NCBI RefSeq assembly: GCF_029846275.1
Contig: NZ_JARVWS010000002.1
Coordinates: 1,116,001-1,180,000, forward strand
Source: Nocardioides sp. CER19
GTDB lineage: Bacteria; Actinomycetota; Actinomycetes; Propionibacteriales; Nocardioidaceae
Direction of reading: 5' to 3'
DNA length: 64,000 bases
Shown here piece after piece: positions 17,920 through 27,400 of the stretch. The notes under the pieces were generated by a model. It saw only the letters and a program-made list of their open reading frames with translations, searched no databases and was not told where the DNA came from. Numbering within the stretch: the first letter of the stretch is position 1; every line of letters begins with the position of its first letter. A program made the position numbers and the translations under genes.

Positions 17920-17957
17920 ACGAGTGTCGACACCAACGGTCAGGCACAGTGTGCGAC

Positions 17958-18668
17958 ATGCGCTTTCGACGTCGCTCCACCTCGACTTCACCAGTCATCG
18001 AGGCACACGGCGCTCCGACAGTCCAAGCTGCCCTCAAGGCCGCTTTGCGCGACGTCGTAGGCCCGGCCGCACGTGAACACGGATTCAAGGGCTCGGTGCC
18101 GAACTGGCGCAGGAACACTGACCTGGGTGACTGGGCCATCGTGAACGTCCAGACCTCCCAGTACAGCAGCCGCGAATCGCTGCGGTGCGTCGTCAACCTC
18201 TCCCTGGCGCCGCAACCGTGGCTGGCGTGGACAGAGGCGCGGCAGGGTCCATTGCCTAAGTCGCTCGGCGAGTCCTATGGCCTGTACCGCGAGCGCTTGC
18301 ATCCATCGGGCTCACCGGCAGGCGTTTACGCGTGGTGGGAAGTCAACGACCCGGACGACGCACCCGACGTTGCCGCGGACATCCAATGCCAACTGGAACA
18401 AGTGGGCTGGCCGACCCTCGAGCGGCTGTTGGACCGCACAGCGATGGTCGAACAGGTCCGTGCTGGGGACCTGGGTTTCGCGAAGCGCGAGTTTCACGGC
18501 GTGTTCTTCGCCCGGGCCGAGGCCGTTCTCCTCTCTGACTACGGCCCGAGCGCTGAACTCGACGAACAGCTGTCCTATGCGCTCGAGCACGTGATCGACT
18601 CGCAGCGAGCACACGCCATGGAGTTCGACGATTGGGTGCGGAAGCGCGCTGCATCCGCCAGCTCGTAG
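17958..18668 (+). CDS. DUF4304-like protein
   Basis: This 236-aa protein has features I associate with DUF4304: an N-terminal helix ending in REHGFKGSVPNWRRNT, then DWAIVNVQTSQYSS and LRCVVNLSLAPQPW strands. The function of that family is unknown. An alternative GTG three codons upstream (17949) is possible. The gene stands alone between a LAL regulator and an aldehyde dehydrogenase and is framed by a 27-bp inverted repeat, which suggests it may have moved as a unit. Confidence 0.65.
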   Translation: MRFRRRSTSTSPVIEAHGAPTVQAALKAALRDVVGPAAREHGFKGSVPNWRRNTDLGDWAIVNVQTSQYSSRESLRCVVNLSLAPQPWLAWTEARQGPLPKSLGESYGLYRERLHPSGSPAGVYAWWEVNDPDDAPDVAADIQCQLEQVGWPTLERLLDRTAMVEQVRAGDLGFAKREFHGVFFARAEAVLLSDYGPSAELDEQLSYALEHVIDSQRAHAMEFDDWVRKRAASASS

Positions 18669-18751
18669 GACGGCCAAGGTTCGGACGCACGCCGAACGGG
18701 CTATGCATGCGGAAGACCGTTGCTCAGACTGCGCGCCCGTCTGGCGTCAGA

Positions 18752-18778
18752 ATCCCAGTGCTATCTCAAAGGGGGGCC
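18752..18778 (-). repeat. 27-bp inverted repeat, right copy
   Basis: This is the inverted partner of 17893-17919 with 2 mismatches. No flanking target duplication was evident by eye. Nothing else is recognised between 18669 and 18919 apart from the GAGGAG Shine-Dalgarno region of the next gene. Confidence 0.6.
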
Positions 18779-18919
18779 CACGCGGCATGTCCAGTGACTT
18801 CGCTGGTCGCGGCGCACGTCGCGTGACTGATCCGCCGCCGTCACAACGCGGACGACAGTGATGCCACACCCGGCCCGGGGCGATCCCGGCCGGGCATGGA
18901 CCACGTCGAGGAGCAGAGC

Positions 18920-20398
18920 ATGTCTGTAATCAGTACGACCACCGCGTCTCGCGGTCTGTTGATCGGTGGCAAGGAAGTCCCCGCGATGTCGGGACGTACC
19001 ACCGACGACGTCAACCCGGTCACAGGTGAGGTCTACCTCACCGTGCCGGCCGCAGGCCCGGCAGACGTCGCGCTCGCGATCGATGCCGCGCACCGCGCAT
19101 TCCCCGGGTGGGCGGCGACGGCTCCATCGGCTCGTCGCGGGCTGCTGCAGAAGGCCGCCGACCTTCTCGAGGCGCGGGCTGAGGCGTTCGCCGACATCAT
19201 GGTCGAGGAGACCGGCGGCACCCGGATCTGGGCCGGCTTCAACATCCAGCTCTCGGTGGACCTCATCCGCCAGGCCGCCACCATGGCGACCCGGCCGACC
19301 GGTGCGCTCCTCGCCAGCGACGTTCCCGGCGAGTGGTCGATGGCGGTGCGGGAGGCTGCGGGCGTTGTTGTCGCCTTCGTCCCGTGGAACGGCCCGCTGA
19401 TCCTGTGCGCCCGTGCGATCGCGGTCGCGCTGGCGATGGGCAACCCGGTCGTCATCCGTCCGAGCGAGGATGCCCCGATCACCTCGGGCTATTTCCTGGC
19501 CGACATCCTCGCCGAGGCCGGTTTGCCGGAGGGCGTCGTCAATGTCGTGACCAACGACCGGAATGACGCTCCGGTCATCGTCGAGACGCTCATCGCCGAC
19601 GAGCGGGTACGCCGGGTCAACTTCACCGGCTCCACGCCCGTCGGCCGGATCGTCGGTGAGCTCACTGGCAAGTACCTCAAGCCGGTCATGCTTGAGCTCG
19701 GCGGCAAGAACCCGATTCTCGTCCTCGACGACGCCGACCTGCAGTTCGCCGCCCATGGCGTCACGTTCGCGCGGTTCATGAACGCCGGCCAGATCTGTCT
19801 CTCCGTTGACCGGGTCATCGTGCACAACGGCATCGCCGATGCATTCACCGAGGCCTTCGTGGCCAAGGTTGCCGAGCTGAAGCAGGGCGAGCCGGATGCA
19901 CACGACACGCTCGTCGGTCCGATGATCCACGGACGCGCTGCTGAGCGCGTGGCCGAGCTCGTGGCCGATGCGGTCGAGAAGGGCGCGCGGGTCCTGATCG
20001 GTGGCGGCCCCGCCCAGGGAGTGCACTACCCGGCGACGGTGCTCGACGGCGTCACGCCGGCGATGCGGATCTACAGCGAGGAGGTCTTCGGGCCGGTCGC
20101 ATGCATCTTCCGCGTCGAGACCGACGAGGAGGCCATCGCGCTCGCGAACGACACGCCTTTCGGCCTCTCCAGCGCGGTGTTCACTGAGAACGCTGGCCGG
20201 GGACTGGCGATCGCACGCCAGCTGCGCCACGGCAACGTCCACATCAACGATCAGTCAATCGCCGACGAGCCGCAGGCACCGGTCGGTGGTGTCAAGGACA
20301 GCGGGTTCGGTCACTTCGGCAGTGACTGGGGCGCCGAGTTCTTCACCGAGACACGCTGGGTCACCGTCGCCGACCGGCACCGCGACTACCCCGTCTGA
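18920..20398 (+). CDS. Aldehyde dehydrogenase
   Basis: This 492-aa protein belongs to the NAD(P)-dependent aldehyde dehydrogenase superfamily. PWNGP and FTGSTPVG form the cofactor site, the general base Glu259 is in VMLELGGKNP, and the catalytic Cys293 is in NAGQICLS. NDQSIADEPQAPVGGVKDSG lies near the C-terminus, a pattern seen in benzaldehyde/vanillin/salicylaldehyde-type enzymes. It should oxidise an aldehyde to the acid. GAGGAG precedes the ATG at 18920. The FUSC gene follows after 10 bp, so the acid product may be exported by it. Confidence 0.92.
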   Translation: MSVISTTTASRGLLIGGKEVPAMSGRTTDDVNPVTGEVYLTVPAAGPADVALAIDAAHRAFPGWAATAPSARRGLLQKAADLLEARAEAFADIMVEETGGTRIWAGFNIQLSVDLIRQAATMATRPTGALLASDVPGEWSMAVREAAGVVVAFVPWNGPLILCARAIAVALAMGNPVVIRPSEDAPITSGYFLADILAEAGLPEGVVNVVTNDRNDAPVIVETLIADERVRRVNFTGSTPVGRIVGELTGKYLKPVMLELGGKNPILVLDDADLQFAAHGVTFARFMNAGQICLSVDRVIVHNGIADAFTEAFVAKVAELKQGEPDAHDTLVGPMIHGRAAERVAELVADAVEKGARVLIGGGPAQGVHYPATVLDGVTPAMRIYSEEVFGPVACIFRVETDEEAIALANDTPFGLSSAVFTENAGRGLAIARQLRHGNVHINDQSIADEPQAPVGGVKDSGFGHFGSDWGAEFFTETRWVTVADRHRDYPV

Positions 20399-20408
20399 TC
20401 CGCGGACG

Positions 20409-21860
20409 ATGCGAGTCCCGCTGCGAGCCCCGGTCACGGTGCGTGAACTGATCGGATTCCGGGCTGCTCCCTCGCGGCTCCGCAGCGCGCTCGTCGCGGC
20501 AGCGTGCACCGGCGCCCCGATCGCACTCGGCTACCAATTCGGGCAGCCCACCCTCGGGCTCATCGCGAGCACCGGATCGCTGGCGGCGCTCTACGCCGGG
20601 AACGGCCGTCCGGGACGCGAGGCCCGCGCGGTGGGGTCCGCCACGATCGGCCTAGCGCTGAGCCTGGCCTTCGGGAGCCTGCTGGCCGGCCACGCCTGGA
20701 TCGGCCTAGCTGGCAACGCGGCGTGGGCGATCGCCTGCACGGCGGTTTGTGCTGTCGTGCGAGCCAGGGTCCCGGCCACCGTCATGCCGATCCTGTTGTG
20801 CGCTGTCGGTAGCGGGCTTCCACCGGGACAGACACTCGTCCGTGGCGCGGCCGTCATCGTGGTGGGAGCAATGGCAACGGCGCTGAGCGTGGTGGCGGCC
20901 TTCGGTCGCGGGGGAGGGGCGGTCCGGCACCCCGTCCCTCCCGGGGCGTCACGAATCCGGCTGCGCGAGGAACTTGCACATCTGCCGTTCTCGCCGGTCC
21001 CCTTGATGGCGTTGAGATGCGGTGCCGCGGTGGCTCTAGCTGGCAGTTTTGCGACGCTGGTGGACACCGGGCGGGGCTACTGGGCGATGGCGACGGCCGG
21101 TGCCGTCCTGGCGCGCGGCAGCCATCTGGCGAGCGCGAACCGTCTTGCCTTCCTCCGCGGGCTTGGTACAGCGGCAGGGTGCTGGCTGGCCGCGGCCATC
21201 GCGGCGTTCGGTGTCCATGGCTACGAGGTCGCGGTGAGTCTTGCGGGTCTCACCTTGCTGACCGAACTTGTGATCGCACGCAATTATGCGATGGCGATGG
21301 TCTTCGTCACGCCTCAGGCGACGATGCTCGTGGCTGCCGCATCGCACGCGACGGCGGTCTTCGCGCTGACGCTCGACCGCCTGCTCGAGACTGTCATCGG
21401 CTGTCTCGCGGCCGTGGCAGCTGGGACGCTGGTCACCGCTCGCTGGGCGCTGCAGCAGCGGCGGAGAGCCGTGCTGGCGGTTCTCGCCGGAGCAGTACGC
21501 CTTCGGGTTGATCCCGGTGCGCCCGCTGTACGGGACTCGCTCGAACGAGCACGCGAGCGGCTGCTGCTCGTGCGTGAGCGCACGGCAGGCGAACGCCGCG
21601 GGGTCCGTTCCGCAGTGGAAGCCCTCGACCCCGCACTGGAGACCGCGCTACGGATCGCCGAGGGCGTCCTGGCCTCACCGGAGGACATGGTCTGGGCTGA
21701 TGACGCGCTCGATCAAATGCGGCAGGTGCCATCGATCCTGGTCGCTGCCCACACTTCTGGGCAGAGCGAGCAGCAAGAGGTCGACGCAGTGCGAGCGGCA
21801 GCATTGGTGGCACGCCTCGAATCCATGATGGAGCGGCCGGCAGGGCACGAAGCGCGGTAG
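20409..21860 (+). CDS. FUSC family membrane protein (aromatic-acid exporter type)
   Basis: This 483-aa protein has two blocks of about five to six membrane helices (roughly 25-175 and 200-340) and a cytoplasmic C-terminal helical tail (about 350-483). This is the layout of FUSC/AaeB-like exporters. It starts 10 bp after the aldehyde dehydrogenase gene, so the pair is almost certainly one operon. Export of an aromatic or other toxic acid is inferred from family and context. Its stop codon abuts the truncated hen1 fragment. Confidence 0.8.
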   Translation: MRVPLRAPVTVRELIGFRAAPSRLRSALVAAACTGAPIALGYQFGQPTLGLIASTGSLAALYAGNGRPGREARAVGSATIGLALSLAFGSLLAGHAWIGLAGNAAWAIACTAVCAVVRARVPATVMPILLCAVGSGLPPGQTLVRGAAVIVVGAMATALSVVAAFGRGGGAVRHPVPPGASRIRLREELAHLPFSPVPLMALRCGAAVALAGSFATLVDTGRGYWAMATAGAVLARGSHLASANRLAFLRGLGTAAGCWLAAAIAAFGVHGYEVAVSLAGLTLLTELVIARNYAMAMVFVTPQATMLVAAASHATAVFALTLDRLLETVIGCLAAVAAGTLVTARWALQQRRRAVLAVLAGAVRLRVDPGAPAVRDSLERARERLLLVRERTAGERRGVRSAVEALDPALETALRIAEGVLASPEDMVWADDALDQMRQVPSILVAAHTSGQSEQQEVDAVRAAALVARLESMMERPAGHEAR

Positions 21861-22021
21861 GAGCCCGAGGAGCGTGCACCGCTCCTCAGTGGCCTCGGGG
21901 GCAGAGGACCGTTCCCCGTGCCGAACGACCGCTTGAACTCCGGAACCCGGTCGGGGTGCTTGTGCAGGAGAAAGTCGACGTTGGTCGCCGACTGGTGGGT
22001 GGTGGTGACGGTCAGGAGCAC
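21861..22021 (-). pseudogene. hen1: 5' fragment of hen1 (RNA 3'-end methyltransferase)
   Basis: From a GTG at 22021 the minus strand reads VLLTVTTTHQSATNVDFLLH and KHPDRVPEFKRSFGT, the characteristic start of bacterial Hen1. After a one-base slip it continues as PEATEERCTLLGLL, also a Hen1 segment. The homology stops where the FUSC gene ends. Hen1 2'-O-methylates the 3' end of repaired RNA in the Pnkp/Hen1 RNA-repair system. Only about 55 of the roughly 460 residues remain, so this is a relic. Confidence 0.75.
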
Positions 22022-22119
22022 CGGCAGAGTCTGCCGGACGTAAATGCGTTGCGTCGCGATGTTTGAGCACGAGACGCTCGTCGACTTGCCACCGTGGCAG
22101 GTGTCAGGAGTCAGCAGCC

Positions 22120-22905
22120 ATGAGGAACCTCGAGTACGGCAACGCGTCTGTCGCCCTGCCCAACGAGATCCTTCGTTCGGTGGTGGGCAGCGGCGTGCAC
22201 GGGATCGCGATCGAAGGCACCGATGACCACGACGAGATGGGCGTCTACATCGAGCCGCCGTCCTACGTGCTGGGCGTCGGCGAGTACCGCAACGACTACA
22301 TCTGGCGCACTCAGCCCGAGGGCGTCCGCAGTGGCCCCGGCGACACCGATCTGGTGCTCTACTCGCTCCGCAAGTACCTGCGCCTGGCGATCAAGGGCAA
22401 CCCGACCGTGATGCTGCCGCTCTACGCCCCCGCGGACTCGCTGGTGGTCGTGACGCCGCTCGGTGAGGAGCTCCGGGAGATGCGCTCGGCCTTCCTCTCC
22501 CGTCTCGCAGTCGAGCGGTTCCTCGGCTACATGCACTCCCAGCACGAGCGGATGCTCGGCCAGTTCAAGCGCAATGTTCCCAACCGACCGGAGCTGATCG
22601 CGAGGTATGGGTGGGACGTGAAGTACGGCAGCCACGCCCTCCGGCTCGCATACCAGGGTCTCGAGATCGCCTCGACGGGCTCGCTGAGCCTTCCGCTCCC
22701 GGACCGCGAGCGCGAGCGGGTGCTCGCGGTCAAGCGGGGCGAGGTGCGGCGCCTCGAGGTCTCAGCCGAGATCTCCCAGATCGAAGCGGAGGTGCGAGCA
22801 CTGCTCGGCGACGACCGTTCGCCGCTCCCGCGTGTGGCGGATCTCAGCAGAATCGAAGCATGGGCGGTCGACGCCCAGCGCCGGCACTGGGACTGGGCCG
22901 CCTGA
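22120..22905 (+). CDS. RlaP-type nucleotidyltransferase (RNA-repair associated)
   Basis: This 261-aa protein is a DNA-polymerase-beta-like nucleotidyltransferase. GSGVHGIAIEGTDDHDEMGV (about 24-43) contains the GS helix and the acidic pair, followed by YIEPPSYVLGV. TQPEGVRSGPGDTDLVLYSL carries a further acidic residue. The match is to the RlaP family (PF10127), which occurs with Hen1/Pnkp RNA repair genes. Here a Hen1 relic lies divergently 98 bp away, which supports the assignment. CAGGAG stands before the ATG at 22120. Confidence 0.82.
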   Translation: MRNLEYGNASVALPNEILRSVVGSGVHGIAIEGTDDHDEMGVYIEPPSYVLGVGEYRNDYIWRTQPEGVRSGPGDTDLVLYSLRKYLRLAIKGNPTVMLPLYAPADSLVVVTPLGEELREMRSAFLSRLAVERFLGYMHSQHERMLGQFKRNVPNRPELIARYGWDVKYGSHALRLAYQGLEIASTGSLSLPLPDRERERVLAVKRGEVRRLEVSAEISQIEAEVRALLGDDRSPLPRVADLSRIEAWAVDAQRRHWDWAA

Positions 22906-22932
22906 GGTCGCGAAGACCTGTTGCGCAAAGCA

Positions 22933-22965
22933 GAGAACCCCTCACAGTTGATGCGAGGGGTTCTC
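22933..22965 (+). terminator. Terminator 1 after the nucleotidyltransferase gene
   Basis: A perfect stem GAGAACCCCTC / GAGGGGTTCTC is followed by CTTCTTGG. It is preceded by GTTGCGCAAA, which is also found before terminator 2. Confidence 0.8.
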
Positions 22966-23088
22966 CTTCTTGGAGGAGCCCCACCATTCCACGATCCGAT
23001 CGCCTCGTGAGGGATCTGGTTCTCAAGAACAGGGGATTCGATCTGACTGGCCGGGCACAACACGACCGGGACATAGTTGCGCAAACCG

Positions 23089-23122
23089 AAGGACCCCTCA
23101 CAGTTCACTGTGAGGGGTCCTT
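23089..23122 (+). terminator. Terminator 2, duplicated module
   Basis: A perfect 15-bp stem AAGGACCCCTCACAG / CTGTGAGGGGTCCTT encloses the loop TTCA. The run from GTTGCGCAAA through ACCCCTCACAGTT repeats that of terminator 1 about 155 bp upstream, so the pair is a direct duplication. It abuts repeat R copy 2. Confidence 0.8.
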
Positions 23123-23133
23123 CACCTGTGTAG

Positions 23134-23282
23134 CGGGGAGACGCGGCAGCGCTTCGGTCACGCCATGAGGAGGCGGTCGGTCCCCGCGCGAAACCGCTCG
23201 TGCACCAGGTTGCTGCACCAGGTGCTGCACTTGATCCAGGCGGGTGGGACCGGACATTCGCACACATACTCCGACAGCGTCA
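23134..23282 (-). repeat. Dispersed repeat R, copy 2 (best preserved)
   Basis: On the minus strand this copy reads as the end of a protein: VVTLSEYVCECP, then PAWIKCSTWCSNLVHERFRA, then GTDRLLMA and a TGA. The open frame extends back to about 23355 (DLAERCVRVAPSGG). The Cys pattern (CxC ... CSTWC) suggests metal binding or disulfides, but no family is recognised. It is homologous to 2081-2225 and 45162-45268. Confidence 0.65.
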
Positions 23283-23744
23283 CGACGGGTGCGCGACCTC
23301 CTGACGGTGCCACGCGAACGCAGCGTTCGGCAAGATCGCTCCACGATGAAATGCTCCAGTGCGACAGACGGCGGCGTCCCGCCCGACCTCAACTCGACGC
23401 ACTGACGCGGGGCGTCACCGCAGTACGGCAGCGACAGTGCGTCGGTGCCGCGACGTGGACATTGCGAGGTTAGAGGGGTCGTTGCACTGCACGTCGCGCG
23501 ACCGGAGCCGGGGGTCATAAGCACAGTCATGACAAACCTCATGAACGTAGGTGTAGTTCGGCTGCTCGGACCCGACGGAAATTTGCCGTAGCGATTTCTC
23601 CACGTGGCCGTCGGCACCATCACGATGTTTGCGCGGGCCGGCACACCTCAGACGGGACCGTCGCCCTGGCACGCCCGGCCCGTTTGAGATAGCGCGGGGA
23701 GCGTCCGAATCTGGTCTCCCCGTCCGGGTCGGCATGCTCAAGGG
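23283..23744. other. Intergenic, degenerate
   Basis: Apart from the upstream part of repeat R (to about 23360) and a 13-bp match to the DUF4304 inverted repeat (23683-23695), nothing recognisable is present. Confidence 0.4.
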
Positions 23745-24005
23745 GTGCGAGTGGGCGGGGCGACGAGAGCCTCGCCGACGACCTCCGATCGTGTGGTCAG
23801 GACGGCCGGAGGAAGACGCGCAAGTCCTGAAGTGGCGCGACTTCACGCCCTCACGTTGGCTCGGTTCTCGCTCCTGGTCGGTGCCTCGCTGCACACCACG
23901 AGGGCCTGGTGGCTAGGCGCCATCCTCCTGGTCGCGGGCTTCGTCCTGGTCAATGTGGACACGGCGAGGCGACACCGCGCGCTGCGGCCCGTATCCCGAG
24001 AGTGA
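23745..24005 (+). CDS. Possible small membrane protein, unrecognised
   Basis: The last 50 residues contain two hydrophobic stretches, ARFSLLVGASLHTT and WWLGAILLVAGFVLVNVD, ending in a basic tail. This could be a small two-helix membrane protein or the remnant of one. The N-terminal 30 residues look non-coding, so the true start is uncertain. No homologue is recognised. Confidence 0.3.
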   Translation: MRVGGATRASPTTSDRVVRTAGGRRASPEVARLHALTLARFSLLVGASLHTTRAWWLGAILLVAGFVLVNVDTARRHRALRPVSRE

Positions 24006-24342
24006 AGGCCGGTGCGCCAGCCATCGGGACGCCCTGACTGAGGGCTCTCCTTTTTGGGTCGCGGGTGTGTGCTTGGGCTCCCTGACGGGCGTTGTTCTGG
24101 GCGTGCTCGCGCAGGAGGTGGTTGTAGGCGATCGGGTCGTCGTAGCCGTTGAGGCGGTGCCGCATCAGTCCCAGGAGGCGGTTCGTCCAAGCTTGATTGG
24201 GTAGCACGAAGGTCCTCGAGCGGATGGCGTCGCGGACCTTGGTCAGGTTCACCTCTGCGCGGTCGTCGAGTAGTGCGCGGGGAGCTGGGCGCGCTGCGCG
24301 GCAGCCGAAGCGACGTTGACACCACGCTGGTCGTGCTGCCAA
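23950..24342 (-). pseudogene. Unrecognised remnant, possibly a transposase C-terminus
   Basis: The segment VNLTKVRDAIRSRTFVLPNQ and RTNRLLGLMRHRLNGYDDPI-like text followed by YNHLLREHAQ has real-protein composition. It resembles the C-terminal ends of some actinobacterial transposases. There is no catalytic domain or terminal repeat beside it, so the assignment is tentative. It lies just upstream of the first RHS gene. Confidence 0.3.
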
Positions 24343-24421
24343 TGTCCGCTTCCGTCACGATCTTCACGCTCGTTCCTGGCGGGTTAACCAGGGTGCGTCT
24401 ATCTCGGAAGGCCCTCTCGCC

Positions 24422-27400
24422 ATGCGTTCGTTGCGCTTGAAGAAGCCCGTCTCGCCGTACCCGACCAGCCGGATCACCCCGCGCCGGGGTGCGAGGCATG
24501 TTCGAACGTTCCTGGCGGCACTGATGGTGACCGGGGTCCTGCAGGCTGTGTTGGTGGTGGCTCCGGGTTCCTCACCGTTGGTGTCGCGGGCCGATGCGGT
24601 GGTCACGGGCAATGGCGGGATGTTCGTGCCTGCGGTTGGTCGGCTCGTGGACAGCACGAACGGTGTGGGTGGCTACACCGGGCCGACGACGCCCTATGGA
24701 TGGCGTACGTACTACCCGATGGCGATGGGCAAGTTCGGCATCCCGTCCTCGGGAGTGGACGCCGTCCAGGTTACGCTGATCGCGGTGACGCCCGCGGCGG
24801 CCGGCAGCGTGCACGTGCGTCCCACGGGGGGTGCGAACTCGTGGGGTGCGCTGACGTATCACACTGGGGTGACTGGCTCGGTCTCGAACACCGCGATCGT
24901 CGCCTTGGGCACCAATGGTGGGTTTGACGTCGAGACCGACACGAGCATCAACATGATCATCGACGTGCAGGGCTACTTCACCTCGGGTACGACGGCCGCT
25001 GGCGGCTATGTGCCCTCACTGGCGCCGGCTCGGATCATGAACACGGTCACCGGTGTGGGTTCCCCGAAGGCTGTCCTGACGTCAACCTCGGTCTTGACCG
25101 TGAACGTGGGCGGCTACGGCGGAGTCCCGACGAATGCTTCCGCAGTCGTGTTGAACTTCGAGATCCTCAACCACGCTGCCGGCTCGGGTTACATCAACCC
25201 CTACCCGGCCGATGCGACGGCGCCCACAGTGAGCTTGAACTTCGCGGCCGGTGACGGGGTGAACACCTCCGTCTCGTCGACCGTGGACTTGTCGCCGAGC
25301 GGGCAGATCAAGGTCGCGACCGGGCTGGCAGCCGGCTCGACCATCGACTTGATGGTCAATGTGGTGGGCTACTACACCGCGCTGGATCCGAACAGCAGCA
25401 GTCAGGGCATCGCCGCGTTCACCCCCGCCTCGGCGCGAGTGCTGACTAACTTCACCGTGAATGCGAACTCCACTTCCACGGTGCCGATCGCGGGGGTGCA
25501 GGGGGTCCCAACGATCGGGTCGGGCATTAACGCCGCTGTGGTTAACATTCAGGTCCGTCAGACCACCAGTACCGGGGGCGGCAGCCTGGGGGTGTGGGGT
25601 GATGACCAGACCAACCCGGGTACAGCTGTGCTGAACTACCAGCCGGGCGCGACGCGGTCGAATTTCGCCACCATCCCGCTGGGCACCGGTGGTGGCGTGG
25701 TGCTCTACAACTACGGGCCCAACCCGATCTCGGTCTACATCGACATCCAGGGCTGGTACATCACCACCGACGCGGTGGTTGCGGGTGGGCAGACCGCCAC
25801 CCAGAAGTCGGTCGTGCTGGACGCCTCGCCGGTGGGAATCGCGGCCGGGCGACCATGGGTGACCTACCGATATCGGACCCAGACCAGCGGCCCGTTCATA
25901 CAGGTGCCGCCCGCGCACGTCGTGAACAGCAGCGGCGTCCACCCTTCCACTTGGCCGGTCTCGGCCACCGGGACTGGCACGAGTGCGACGTTCACGCCCT
26001 ACACCTGGAACCTGAAGGCTACTTTGGGTGACCTGCGCGCTGCCCCCACCAGCGGGCAGATGGTGCAGGTCCAAGCCTGTTATGGCGCGACGGCCACCGA
26101 TACCGCCCTACGGTGCGGGGTGCTGTGGGCCTTCACCTACGCCCCCGCGGCGTTCGGGTATGCCAGCGCAACCACCACGGTCGGTCCCGGCGAGTTGTCG
26201 CTGCTAACTGGCGACTACCAGATCAGCGCGGTCGACGCCGCTGCAGCCTCCTCCCTCGGCGGGCTCGAGGTCGGCCGCACGCTGACCACCTACAAGGCCC
26301 CAAACTCCACGATGGCGAGCACCGCAGGGTCAGGAGCCTCACCGGCGGCAGGAATTTTCGGGCCCGGCTGGAGCGCCGATCTGACCGGCCCGAGTACCGG
26401 CGCAGCCACCATGACGGTGACCGACAACCACGCCAAGGGATACTTCACCTTCACCGACACCGACGGCGCCAGCTACGTCTATCAGGCCGGGCTCGCCACC
26501 GAAACTGTAACCCCCTACACCGGTGTAGGTGACGCGGCCGGAGACGGGGTAGTCGTCACGTGGGACAGCACTCAGCCAAAGCTGGTCACCATGTCCGAGG
26601 ACGATGGAACCCAGACGATCTTCACGCTGGCCGATTCGGTCAGTGGGCAACCCGCCCGCGGCACGGTCAGCAAGGTTGTCGAACCCGGCAACAACACCAC
26701 TACGAGTTACAGCTACAACGGCGCAGGCCAAGTGAAGCGGATCTTGGCGCCGGGGCCCGCGAACGTCACGTGTACCGACGCCAACGCCGACACCACCCCG
26801 GGCTGCCGGTCGCTCCTGTTTAACTACACGAGCGCTGGTGACCGTCTCGACGGCATCGAACTGTCGATACCTCAGTCGCCTACCGCCACGAATCTGATCA
26901 CAGTCGCTAAGTACGCCTACGACAGCGCCGGACGACTCAGTCAGGCATGGGACCCTCGCGATCAGAGCGTTTCCGGGGAAGCCCTCAAGACGACCTACTC
27001 CTACTTGGCGTCCGGCGTTAACGCGGGCCGGCTGGCCAGCATCGCCCCACCCGGCGAAGAAGCCTGGTCGCTGGTCTACGACAGCGACGGCCGCCTGAGC
27101 AAGATTCAGCGCAACATGCCGGTAGGCAACCCCGTCTCAGGGGTTGTTAGTAAGACCGCGACAACCAGCATCGTTTACGACCTCCCGCTCACCGGGAGCG
27201 GGTTGCCGCCGATGACGATGACGAATACCAAGACCTGGGGACAAACCCGGAGCGTGCCCGCTGAGGGCAACGGCACAGCGGTCTTCGGCGCCGATCATGT
27301 CCCGAGCGGAGACCCCGCCACACCCGTGACTATCGACGCTGGCGGCGGCGAAGACTGGAAGTACGCGACGTTGCACTACCTCGACGTCAACGGGCGAGAG

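Noticed and set aside
18735..18775. tRNA-like text (GGCGTCAGAATCCC) considered as a tRNA 3' end or attachment site
   Set aside because: No acceptor or anticodon stem could be folded around it. It is better explained as part of the 27-bp inverted repeat.
21867..21887. Hairpin GAGGAGCG/CGCTCCTC right after the FUSC gene, at first read as a terminator
   Set aside because: It lies inside the Hen1 remnant coding sequence (EERCTLL codons) and has no U-tract, so it is probably fortuitous.
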